Notes: generated by a model not told the origin, from the letters alone. A stretch of DNA of 6,319 nt from Candidatus Omnitrophota bacterium (GCA_016193195.1 JACPSQ010000025.1:1-6319), one strand, 5' to 3'; shown: positions 1 to 5,429, counted from the stretch's first letter. Made by a program: numbers and translations.

Positions 1-276
1 CTCTTCTTTCGGGAAATAGCCTTGAGCGGCGAGCACGGTGTAGAGCGCGGGGCACCCGTGCCCTTTCGACAGCAAGAAGAGATCACGGTCCGGCCACTCA
101 GGTCGCCGGGGGTCGTGTCGCAACGTGTACCAGTACAACCCGATGAGGAGCTCGACCATCGAGAGCGATCCGCCCGGGTGGCCGCTGCCCGCTTTCGCAA
201 TCGTGCGCAGGATCGTCTGGCGCACCTCCACCGCGAGCTTCCGGAGGGCCTGAAGATCCGGCGCCGGCCGTTTCAT
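1..276 (-). CDS. Transketolase N-terminal subunit (partial, N-terminus only)
   Basis: Reverse-strand translation from the ATG at 276 gives 92 residues with no stop before the window edge. It shows the thiamine-diphosphate-binding signatures of transketolase: AGSGHPGGSLS at residues 29-39 and LSKGHGCPALYTVLA at 69-83, with the conserved His at 33 and 73. The protein should move two-carbon ketol units between sugar phosphates in the non-oxidative pentose phosphate pathway, in the cytoplasm. The GSGHPGGSLS and LSKGHGCPALY wording is typical of the split form, in which a subunit of about 270-280 residues pairs with a separate C-terminal subunit; the partner would lie outside the window, so this is inference. 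The start fits the family, whose members begin about 20-30 residues before the GHPGG motif. No strong ribosome site is visible. The gene follows the TPR lipoprotein gene on the same strand, separated by a heptamer array that ends one base upstream of the start codon. Confidence 0.93.
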   Translation of the reverse strand, partial: MKRPAPDLQALRKLAVEVRQTILRTIAKAGSGHPGGSLSMVELLIGLYWYTLRHDPRRPEWPDRDLFLLSKGHGCPALYTVLAAQGYFPKEE

Positions 277-277
277 C

Positions 278-379
278 GCTCGACGCTCGGCGTTCGGTGT
301 TCGGTGTTCGGTGTTCGGTGTTCATCGTTCACGGATCGAGGGTCTTCGTCCGGGCAAACGAACAACGAACAATGAACGA
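278..379. repeat. Heptamer fold-back array 1 (GTTCnnn core)
   Basis: The left arm (278-333) is eight contiguous 7-base units. The first two are GCTCGAC and GCTCGGC, then GTTCGGT is repeated four times exactly (292-319), then GTTCATC and GTTCACG. The right arm (359-379) is three units carrying the complementary core GAAC: CGAACAA twice and TGAACGA. The 25 bases between the arms show nothing I recognise. The arms can pair core to core with G-U wobbles, but they are unequal (8 against 3 units), so much of the left arm would stay unpaired. The array fills the gap between the stop codon of the TPR gene (15 bases away) and the start of the transketolase gene. No coding role is credible. The four identical units suggest recent expansion. 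Confidence 0.9.
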
Positions 380-394
380 CGGCTGTGGGAGGGC

Positions 395-1990
395 TCATGG
401 GGCGCTGGGGCTCTTTTCTTTCAACAGCAGCCGATCAAGTTTCTCCTGAATCGCGATCTGATCCGGACCGAGCTCCAGCGCATGCTCCCAGGAACGGCGC
501 GCGCGCTCCAGATCGCGCCGTTTGTAGTACGCGTCGCCCAGGTGGTCGAAGATGACCGGGTCGGTGTCGAGGAGGGTCGCCGCACGCTCCAGCTGCGCAA
601 TCGCCTCGTCCAGCTTGCCCATCTTGTAGTACAACCACCCCAGGCTGTCGACATAGGCGCCGTTCTCAGGATCCAGCTCCAGGGCCCGTTCAATCAGCGT
701 TTTGGCCTCGGCGAGGTTCTCGCCGGCCTCCGCATCGAGGTAGCCGAGGTAGTTCATGGCATCCGCATGCTTCGCATCCAACTCGAGGGTCTTGCGCAGA
801 TTCCATCGGGCGTCCTGCTTGCGCCCCAGTTGGTCAAGCTGGGCCGCCAGGTAGAAGTAGGCTTGGGCGTACTCGCCTCTCAGGTCGATGGCCCGCTCAA
901 AGGCCCGTACCGCCTCCGCCGACTGTTCGGCTTCGCGGTAGACGACCCCCAGCGCCACGTAGAGCTCTGGCAACTCCCCGAGTTCCCTGAGCTTCTGCAC
1001 GAGGAACTGCTCGGCCTGCCCGAAGCGATCCTGGGCCAGCCAGACCCGCACGGCCCCCATGACGGCCTCGAGGTCGTGCGGGGTCAGGTCGAGCACGGAT
1101 TGGAAGTCCGCCGAGGCCTCGGCGAACTGCTTCCCGTTCAAATGGGCGCGCGCCGCGTGGTGGTAGAGCCGCGGGTTAAAGGGATCGAGACGGATCGTCT
1201 CTTCGTAGTGCGCCGCCGCTTTGGCGGGCTGCCCGCTGAGCTCGTAGGTGAGCCCGAGCGCCACGCGCACGTCCAAGGATTCCGGCGAGATCTCCAGGGC
1301 GCGCGAGAGCTCTTCAATCGCTTGATCGAATTGACCCATTCGACCATGGAGCACGCCGAGATTAAAGTGGAGCTGGCTGGACGAGCCGAACCCTTCGATC
1401 AGTCGATGGTAGAGCTGGATCGCTCTTTCGAGGTCTCCTTGAAGGACATAGAGGTCTGCCAGCGTACTGATGATGAACTGGTCGTTCGGACTTACTCCGA
1501 GGAGCCGCTCGTAGTCCGCCACCGCCTTATCGAGCTGTCCCCCTGAGGCGTGGAGCATGGCGACCCAGCGGAGCGCATCGGGTTGATTGGGATCAATCGC
1601 CAGCGCTCGCTCGAACGACTGCATCGCTCGATCCATCTGGCCCAACTTGAGGTAGGTCGATCCCAGGTGCACATGCAGGAGAGGCGACTGACGGTCCTGC
1701 TCAAGGGCCTCATGGTAGGCCGAGAGGGCATCCGGCAGCTTGGACGAACGCTCGAGCATCAGCCCACGCAGATACGCGCCGTAGGCGGCGTGGCGTGACG
1801 TTCGGCGAACCAGCGGATGACCCGCGCAACCCGCCGTCGCCGCTGCGAGCCACACGCTGAGCGCCGCCAACGTCACAGACAAACCATGTGGTGGGCGTCT
1901 ATGGCTCGATGCCGGATGACGGGGGCTGGATGCTCGGTGATGCTGGATGCTTGATGATGGATTATGGATGACGGGCTGTGTGTTCTCCAT
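395..1990 (-). CDS. Tetratricopeptide-repeat lipoprotein
   Basis: The 531-residue product is mostly tandem 34-residue TPR units, about a dozen from residue 70 to 515. Typical stretches are HVHLGSTYLKLGQMDRAMQ, YVDSLGWLYYKMGKLDEAI and FDHLGDAYYKRRDLERA. A hydrophobic segment at residues 37-54 ends in TAGC, a lipobox with Cys55 as the likely lipidated residue, so a periplasm-facing membrane anchor is expected. TPR solenoids are protein-binding scaffolds; the partner here is unknown. The start is uncertain. The ATG at 1990 makes the first 30 residues a translation of heptamer array 2 (Ser, His and Pro-rich). The next in-frame starts, TTG at 1882 and GTG at 1876, give a compact signal peptide but lose the basic residues Arg31-Arg32. 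I keep the ATG as the outer limit. No promoter is evident upstream. It follows hisG on the same strand; a functional link is not apparent. Confidence 0.9.
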   Translation of the reverse strand: MENTQPVIHNPSSSIQHHRASSPRHPASSHRRPPHGLSVTLAALSVWLAAATAGCAGHPLVRRTSRHAAYGAYLRGLMLERSSKLPDALSAYHEALEQDRQSPLLHVHLGSTYLKLGQMDRAMQSFERALAIDPNQPDALRWVAMLHASGGQLDKAVADYERLLGVSPNDQFIISTLADLYVLQGDLERAIQLYHRLIEGFGSSSQLHFNLGVLHGRMGQFDQAIEELSRALEISPESLDVRVALGLTYELSGQPAKAAAHYEETIRLDPFNPRLYHHAARAHLNGKQFAEASADFQSVLDLTPHDLEAVMGAVRVWLAQDRFGQAEQFLVQKLRELGELPELYVALGVVYREAEQSAEAVRAFERAIDLRGEYAQAYFYLAAQLDQLGRKQDARWNLRKTLELDAKHADAMNYLGYLDAEAGENLAEAKTLIERALELDPENGAYVDSLGWLYYKMGKLDEAIAQLERAATLLDTDPVIFDHLGDAYYKRRDLERARRSWEHALELGPDQIAIQEKLDRLLLKEKSPSAP

Positions 1991-2040
1991 CCATCACCCA
2001 TCACCCATCATCTATCACCTATCATCCAGCACCCATCACT
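1915..2040. repeat. Heptamer fold-back array 2 (GATGnnn / nATCAnC core)
   Basis: The right arm (1992-2040) is seven contiguous 7-base units in perfect phase: CATCACC twice, CATCATC, TATCACC, TATCATC, CAGCACC and CATCACT. The left arm has five in-phase units at 1939-1973: GATGCTG, GATGCTT, GATGATG, GATTATG and GATGACG. Three more units lie at 1915-1935, shifted by 3 bases. The GATG cores of one arm are complementary to the CATC cores of the other, and the 18 bases between them form the loop. The right edge is 2 bases after the hisG stop codon. The left arm runs into the open reading frame of the TPR gene. The unit sequence is unrelated to array 1, but the 7-base period and two-arm design are the same. 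Confidence 0.9.
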
Positions 2041-2042
2041 GG

Positions 2043-2990
2043 TCAGTAGATGACCTTGTTGAGGGGGTACTCGATGATGTCCTGACCGCCCGCTTCCTTC
2101 AGTTTGGGGATGAGGGCTTTGATCGCTCGTTCTTCGATGACTGTCTCGACCGCCCACCACGGATCGCGGCCGTCTTTCGACCACAGCTTCGAGATGGTCG
2201 GCCGCTTCATCGCGGGCAGGACCCCGATGAGCCGTTGGAGCCTTCGCTCAGGGACGTTGAGCTTCACCCCCACCTTCCCGTCCGCCTCCACTGCCCCCAT
2301 GAGCAGCGTCTTGAGGGTCTCGATCTTGCGCCGCTTCCAGGGGTCGCCCATGGCGGCGGCGTTCGCGATGAACTGCGTGGTGGACTCGCAGACCGTCTCG
2401 AGAATGCGCAGCCCGTTGGCGATCAGCGTCTGGCCGGTCTCGGTGAGCTCGACGATGGCGTCGACGAGCCCCGCCCGGACTTTGCCCTCCGTCGCCCCCC
2501 AGGAAAACTCCACCTCGGCGCGGACGCCGCGCTTGGCCAGGTACGCTTTCGTCACGTTGACGAGCTCCGTCGCGATCCGCTTGCCCTCGAGGTCCTTGAG
2601 GCTGTGGACGGGGGCGGCGGCCGGCACCGCGAGCACCCAGCGGACGGGATGGCGGGTACGCTTGGCGTAGACGAGCTCCGCCACCCGCGTCACGCGCGAT
2701 CGGTTCTCCAACACCCAGTCGTTGCCGGTGATGCCGCAGTCCAGGACGCCCTGCTCCACGTAGCGGGACATTTCCTGGGCCCGCAAGAGCATGGGGTCAA
2801 GCTCCGGATCATCGACGGACGGCTGGTAGGAGCGTTCGCTGATCAGCACTTTAAATCCCGCCCGGTCAAAGAGCCGGATGGTGGCTTCCTGAAGGCTCCC
2901 CTTGGGGAGGCCGATCTTGAGCCGGCGTCCGCGGACGAGTTGTGGCGTTTTGCGCGCCGCGGAGCGCTGGGTGCGGATTCTCGTGGTCAT
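2043..2990 (-). CDS. hisG: ATP phosphoribosyltransferase, long form
   Basis: It catalyses the first step of histidine synthesis, condensing ATP with PRPP to phosphoribosyl-ATP in the cytoplasm. From the ATG at 2990 the product is 315 residues. The N-terminal strand motif LKIGLPKGSLQ lies at 24-34, DCGITGNDWV at 84-93, and the substrate-loop region from GATEGKVRAG to ELTETG at 165-186. A C-terminal domain follows from about residue 225 and ends in YPLNKVIY. That domain marks the long HisG type, which is feedback-inhibited by histidine and works without HisZ. The roughly 23 residues before the conserved start are basic and longer than usual. A GTG at 3017 would add nine more; I prefer the ATG, which has GGACGG about 5 bases upstream. 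A near-consensus promoter lies just upstream. No other his gene is in the window, so it appears to be a solitary gene, perhaps transcribed on into the TPR gene. Confidence 0.96.
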   Translation of the reverse strand: MTTRIRTQRSAARKTPQLVRGRRLKIGLPKGSLQEATIRLFDRAGFKVLISERSYQPSVDDPELDPMLLRAQEMSRYVEQGVLDCGITGNDWVLENRSRVTRVAELVYAKRTRHPVRWVLAVPAAAPVHSLKDLEGKRIATELVNVTKAYLAKRGVRAEVEFSWGATEGKVRAGLVDAIVELTETGQTLIANGLRILETVCESTTQFIANAAAMGDPWKRRKIETLKTLLMGAVEADGKVGVKLNVPERRLQRLIGVLPAMKRPTISKLWSKDGRDPWWAVETVIEERAIKALIPKLKEAGGQDIIEYPLNKVIY

Positions 2991-3037
2991 GGGTGCCGTC
3001 CGGCTAACGAAATTCACGAGCGAATTGACGCCCCACG

Positions 3038-3066
3038 ATTGTACCGGAGCCGTCTGGGGGTGTCAA
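3038..3066 (-). promoter_or_regulatory. Sigma-70-type promoter of hisG
   Basis: On the minus strand, TTGACA (3066-3061) matches the -35 consensus fully. It is followed by a 17-base spacer and TACAAT (3043-3038), a 5/6 match to the -10 element. Transcription would start near 3031, giving a leader of about 40 bases to the ATG at 2990 or about 14 to the GTG at 3017. The -35 box ends 13 bases from the first unit of heptamer array 3. Confidence 0.85.
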
Positions 3067-3079
3067 CCAAACCAGTGTT

Positions 3080-3207
3080 GTTCATAGTTCGGTGTCCGGT
3101 GTTCGTAGTTCAAGCCGGCACGTCATTGATGCGCGACAGCGGTTCACACCCTCTCCCCGTCCTAACCTGTTTTGCTACGAACAATGAACTACGAACAACG
3201 AACGAAC
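3080..3207. repeat. Heptamer fold-back array 3 (GTTCnnn core) between divergent promoters
   Basis: The left arm (3080-3114) has five in-phase units: GTTCATA, GTTCGGT, GTCCGGT, GTTCGTA and GTTCAAG. The right arm (3176-3203) has four units with the complementary core: TACGAAC, AATGAAC, TACGAAC and AACGAAC. One further GAAC follows at 3204-3207 with a 4-base offset. The 61 bases between the arms (3115-3175) hold no motif I recognise. The array uses the same unit family as arrays 1 and 5. It fills the space between the -35 boxes of the hisG promoter (minus) and the ppiD-like promoter (plus), so it is upstream of both transcripts and cannot be a transcript-end structure here. Confidence 0.88.
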
Positions 3208-3215
3208 GCCACGGC

Positions 3216-3244
3216 TTGCTCTCCTTTCGTCTCTGCCGTAGAAT
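3216..3244 (+). promoter_or_regulatory. Probable promoter of the PpiD-like gene
   Basis: TTGCTC (3216-3221, 3/6 match to the -35 consensus) is followed by a 17-base spacer and TAGAAT (3239-3244, 5/6 match to the -10 consensus). The predicted transcription start, about 3250-3252, is only a few bases before the ATG at 3254. The mRNA would therefore be leaderless or nearly so, which agrees with the lack of a good ribosome-binding site. Confidence 0.55.
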
Positions 3245-3253
3245 GTCGGCGCG

Positions 3254-4843
3254 ATGCCCAAACCCAACAAGTGGACGCTCCTGAGAAGACGCGTCATCTG
3301 GATCCTGATCCTCTTGCTCGTGCCCCCGTTCATCCTCTTCTTCTCCGGCACGGGCCAAGCGCCGCCCGGCCGGCGCCGTGGGAGCGCGGGGAAGCTCTTC
3401 GGAAGCGCCGTTCCCTGGGAGGCGTACGAGCGGCAGCAGGCGTGGGTTCAGCTCAAAATGTCCAACCGCGTCAGCGGGCTCTCCTCAGGCCTCGTCGACC
3501 AGCTCGTGCAGCAACAGCTCTGGCGGGAGCTCCTCCTCCTCGCCGAAGCGAAACGCCAACGCCTCCGCGTCGATGACCGGGAGCTGGCGGCGTCCATCCG
3601 TCGGATCCCGGCCTTTCAACAGGATGGGCGCTTTCGCCCCGACTACTACTACGGTTACCTGCGCTCCACCGGGATGGGCCCCCAAGACTTCGAGGGGTTT
3701 CTCCGAAACGACCTGCTGATCGAACAGCTCGTCAACTCCGTCAAAGCGTCCGTCGCGCTCAGCGACGAGGAGGTGAGGGCCGCGTATGACGCGGCGCATG
3801 AGCGGCTCCGGGGGTTGCTCTTCTTCTTCGATCCATCGTCGCACACCGATGAGGCGGCGGCCGCGATGACGGAGGATGAGCTGCGCGCCTACTACGGCGC
3901 GCACCTCGAGGAGATCCGCATCCCGGAACAGATCAACGTCGAGTACGCGGGGGCCTCGCGCGAGGATCTGGCCCGGCGTGAGCCGCCGAGCGATGAGGAG
4001 CTCAACGCCTTCCATGCGGAGCATCAAGCGGAGTTCCTCAGGGAGGACGGGACGCTGAAGCCGCTTGACGAGGTCCGCGAAGAGGTCCGCCGGCGCGTGA
4101 TGGACCCGAAGCTGCGCAAGGCGCTCACCGCGCTCGCGCTCGACCTCGATGAGGACCTGCGGGCGAAGCGCTCGTTCGAGGAGATCGCGCAAACGCGCCA
4201 GCTTGCGCGCCGCACGAGCGGGCCGGTCCCGATCGGCACGCCGTGGTTGCCCGAGGGCCTACCGCCGGACGAGACGCAGGCAGTGGAGACCCTCCCTGAA
4301 AGCGCGATGAGCGGCGTCATTGAGACGGGGCAGGGGGTCTACATCGCGCGGGTCACGCAACGCCTGGCGGCGCGGCTGCCGCCGCTTGACGAGGTCCGCG
4401 CCGAGATCCGCGATCGGCTGATCAGGCTCCGGGCTCAGGACGCGGCCAGGAAGGCGGCAGGGACGTTGCGCGCCAAACTGCACGAACGCCGCTCGGCCGG
4501 CCTGCGGTTTGAGGAGGCGTTCCTTGCCGTTGGCGCGGATCCTGCGAGGACCGTTTCCTTCACTCGCACAGGAGCGATCGATCCCATCGGTGCCGTCCCC
4601 TCCGTCAACGCCGCGGCCTTTGGCGCGCCGTTAGGTGAGCTCACAGAGGTTCTCGAGACGCCCGGTGGCTTCGTGATCATCCGCCCTGAAGAGCGCCTGC
4701 CGGCGGATGCCTCGAAGTTCGCCGAGGTCCAGGGCAGCGTCCGTCAGGAGACGCTGACGAAACAACAGGACCTACACGTGGGGCAATGGCTCAAGGACCT
4801 GGAGGCCCGCGCGAACGTTCAGAAATTCAGTGAGGATCCGTGA
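3254..4843 (+). CDS. PpiD/SurA-like membrane-anchored periplasmic chaperone
   Basis: The 529-residue product starts with a short basic segment and one hydrophobic helix (about residues 14-30) after Arg11-Arg13, giving an N-in anchor with the rest in the periplasm. The helical region from about 50 to 170 resembles the SurA/PpiD N-terminal chaperone domain, including NDLLIEQLVNSVKASVALSDEE, here cited in part. The second half has two related modules. Each begins with the same PLDEVR hexapeptide (270-275 and 377-382) and has a FEE stretch some 40 residues on and then an ETGQGVYIARV- or ETPGGFVIIRP-like strand. This is the PpiD layout around a parvulin fold. I do not see a convincing parvulin active site, so I predict a folding chaperone for envelope proteins without proven isomerase activity. 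It is the only plus-strand gene here. It is transcribed away from hisG and overlaps the receiver gene by 17 bases, end to end. Confidence 0.82.
   Translation: MPKPNKWTLLRRRVIWILILLLVPPFILFFSGTGQAPPGRRRGSAGKLFGSAVPWEAYERQQAWVQLKMSNRVSGLSSGLVDQLVQQQLWRELLLLAEAKRQRLRVDDRELAASIRRIPAFQQDGRFRPDYYYGYLRSTGMGPQDFEGFLRNDLLIEQLVNSVKASVALSDEEVRAAYDAAHERLRGLLFFFDPSSHTDEAAAAMTEDELRAYYGAHLEEIRIPEQINVEYAGASREDLARREPPSDEELNAFHAEHQAEFLREDGTLKPLDEVREEVRRRVMDPKLRKALTALALDLDEDLRAKRSFEEIAQTRQLARRTSGPVPIGTPWLPEGLPPDETQAVETLPESAMSGVIETGQGVYIARVTQRLAARLPPLDEVRAEIRDRLIRLRAQDAARKAAGTLRAKLHERRSAGLRFEEAFLAVGADPARTVSFTRTGAIDPIGAVPSVNAAAFGAPLGELTEVLETPGGFVIIRPEERLPADASKFAEVQGSVRQETLTKQQDLHVGQWLKDLEARANVQKFSEDP
4060..4400 (+). 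repeat. Exact 20-bp direct repeat marking an internal duplication in the PpiD-like gene
   Basis: GCCGCTTGACGAGGTCCGCG occurs at 4060-4079 and again at 4381-4400, identical in all 20 bases and 321 bases (107 codons) apart, in frame. It encodes PLDEVR plus flanking bases at the start of two module copies. The surrounding protein is only loosely similar, so either the repeat was kept by gene conversion or the codons converged by chance in a G+C-rich genome. Confidence 0.7.
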
Positions 4844-5186
4844 AGGCGGGAAACCACGTGGTGTCAGAGAAGTCGAAGGGCTTGAGGATATACGCGTCCG
4901 CGCCGTACTGGCGGGCGGCTTCCCGCACCTCCTCCTCGTCCAGCGCGGTCACCATGATGACCCGGGCGCGTGGTTGGAGCTGCTTGATGCGCTTGAGCAC
5001 TTCAAGACCGGAGAGGCCCGGCAGGACGACGTCCAACAAGACCACGTCCGCGGAGTGCTCTCTCATCTGCTCCACCGCCTCTTCCCCGCTGAACGCAGAC
5101 GCCACCACAAAACCCCTCGCCGCGAAGAATTGCTGAAGGCAGTTGCGCAGGCGCGGCTCATCCTCGACAATCAACATCCGCCGCAT
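4827..5186 (-). CDS. Stand-alone CheY-like response regulator receiver
   Basis: The 119-residue product is a single receiver domain. It shows the acidic pair Glu8-Asp9 in MLIVEDEP, the phospho-acceptor Asp52 in VVLLDVVLPG, Thr80 in VIMVTALD and Lys102-Pro103 in YILKPFD. It should be phosphorylated by a histidine kinase and signal by protein contact, since no output domain is attached. I chose the ATG at 5186 because GAGGGGGG lies 5 bases upstream; the earlier TTG at 5237 sits in the tail of a terminator. The last 13 residues (SDTTWFPAFTDPH) do not look like the amphipathic fifth helix expected after KPFD, and they are encoded where the gene runs into the end of the PpiD-like gene. The upstream leader has a cyclic-di-GMP riboswitch and terminator, so expression probably responds to that messenger; a motility or surface-lifestyle role is inferred. 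Confidence 0.93.
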   Translation of the reverse strand: MRRMLIVEDEPRLRNCLQQFFAARGFVVASAFSGEEAVEQMREHSADVVLLDVVLPGLSGLEVLKRIKQLQPRARVIMVTALDEEEVREAARQYGADAYILKPFDFSDTTWFPAFTDPH

Positions 5187-5191
5187 CGTCG

Positions 5192-5199
5192 CCCCCCTC
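5192..5199 (-). promoter_or_regulatory. Ribosome-binding site of the receiver gene
   Basis: GAGGGGGG on the minus strand lies 5 bases upstream of the ATG at 5186. It decides the start in favour of 5186. It lies about 30 bases downstream of the terminator's T-run, so it is not part of the riboswitch fold I propose; control would be at transcription rather than translation. Confidence 0.75.
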
Positions 5200-5227
5200 T
5201 CATCGCTCTCCCGTGGAGCCGACCCCC

Positions 5228-5269
5228 AAAAAGACAACGGGCTGCTGAAGGTTGTTCCTTCGGCAGCCC
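5228..5269 (-). terminator. Intrinsic terminator of the riboswitch expression platform
   Basis: On the minus strand, GGGCTGCCGAAGG (5269-5257) pairs with CCTTCAGCAGCCC (5251-5239) in a 13-bp stem with one G-U pair and a 5-base loop. GTTGTCTTTTT (5238-5228) follows. The stem plus T-run is a standard Rho-independent terminator, placed 42 bases before the receiver start codon. Its 5' arm contains TGCC (5265-5262), which is also the 3' strand of riboswitch helix P1, so the two structures exclude each other. Confidence 0.9.
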
Positions 5270-5402
5270 GGCTTCCCTCGCCAGCTCGTTGTTCATTGTT
5301 CAGTGTTCGTTGTCACCAAACGACGAACACCAAACTACGAACTCACAAGGATCCGTGGCTTTGCGCCCCCCGCTCACGCGGGGTTTGCCCCCTTGACATG
5401 CC
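5262..5402 (-). promoter_or_regulatory. Cyclic-di-GMP-I (GEMM) riboswitch aptamer
   Basis: Reading the minus strand: GGCA (5402-5399) forms P1 with TGCC (5265-5262). GGCAAACC (5389-5382) is the invariant GEMM segment. CCCCGC, the GNRA loop GTGA and GCGGGG (5383-5368) form the tetraloop hairpin. CGCAAAGCCACGG (5365-5353) is the second invariant segment. AAGCCGGGCTGCC (5274-5262) is the conserved 3' end, closely parallel to the Vibrio cholerae Vc2 aptamer. CGG (5355-5353) pairs with CCG (5271-5269) to close P3, and A5352 with AAG opposite supplies a plausible tetraloop-receptor loop. P3 continues into heptamer array 5. Binding of cyclic-di-GMP should lock P1 and prevent the overlapping terminator from forming, which predicts gene activation. 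The regulated gene is the CheY-like receiver. The aptamer is long because of the repeat in P3. I judged it by motif order only; no covariance model was run. Confidence 0.93.
5284..5342. repeat. Heptamer fold-back array 5 (GTTCnnn core), inside riboswitch P3
   Basis: On the minus strand there are four units (5342-5315): GTTCGTA, GTTTGGT, GTTCGTC and GTTTGGT. A 3-base loop GAC (5314-5312) follows, then four units (5311-5284): AACGAAC, ACTGAAC, AATGAAC and AACGAGC. The arms match unit for unit in register, so this is the most symmetric array in the window. It sits as the distal arm of riboswitch helix P3, with short flanks that extend the P3 pairing on both sides. Confidence 0.9.
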
Positions 5403-5428
5403 GCAGTTCAGCGATGGCATGTCAAGGG
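5390..5428 (-). repeat. Perfect 13-bp inverted repeat; candidate anti-aptamer hairpin
   Basis: CCCTTGACATGCC (5428-5416 on the minus strand) is exactly complementary to GGCATGTCAAGGG (5402-5390), with 13 bases between them. The downstream arm contains the 5' strand of riboswitch P1 (5402-5399) and the bases leading to the first conserved aptamer segment. If transcribed, the hairpin would form before the aptamer and compete with it. Each arm also contains TTGACA, but no matching -10 element follows at 16-18 bases, so a dual promoter reading is weaker. Confidence 0.8.
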
Positions 5429-5429
5429 T

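Noticed and set aside
278..333. CRISPR-like array
   Set aside because: Units are 7 bases with no spacers, and the arms are inverted copies of each other. There are no cas genes.
22..375. Small plus-strand frame ending in repetitive residues (GVRCSVFGVRC)
   Set aside because: The repetitive peptide is a translation of GTTCGGT units (three heptamers make seven codons). The rest is antisense to transketolase.
311..1546. Long plus-strand open frame opposite the TPR gene
   Set aside because: It is a shadow of the TPR coding sequence in a G+C-rich region, starts inside array 1 and shows no recognisable domain. The minus strand has clear TPR units.
1947..3284. Long plus-strand open frame across hisG
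   Set aside because: It begins in array 2, runs antisense through hisG and crosses the divergent promoters and array 3. The minus-strand HisG is unambiguous.
4853..4862. Palindrome ACCACGTGGT near the tail-to-tail overlap, as a bidirectional terminator
   Set aside because: It is only 10 bases with no loop and no T-run on either side, and it lies inside the receiver coding sequence.
5187..5237. Longer N-terminus of the receiver from TTG 5237
   Set aside because: That start lies in the T-run of the terminator. The ATG at 5186 has a strong ribosome site and the usual receiver N-terminus.
5368..5383. Plus-strand terminator or CRISPR-type repeat (CCCCGC-TCAC-GCGGGG followed by TTT)
   Set aside because: No plus-strand gene ends nearby and there is only one copy. 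On the minus strand it is the GNRA hairpin of the riboswitch.
5420..5425. TTGACA inside the 13-bp inverted repeat as a -35 element, either strand
   Set aside because: The sequence 16-18 bases downstream (GGCATG) does not resemble a -10 element on either strand.
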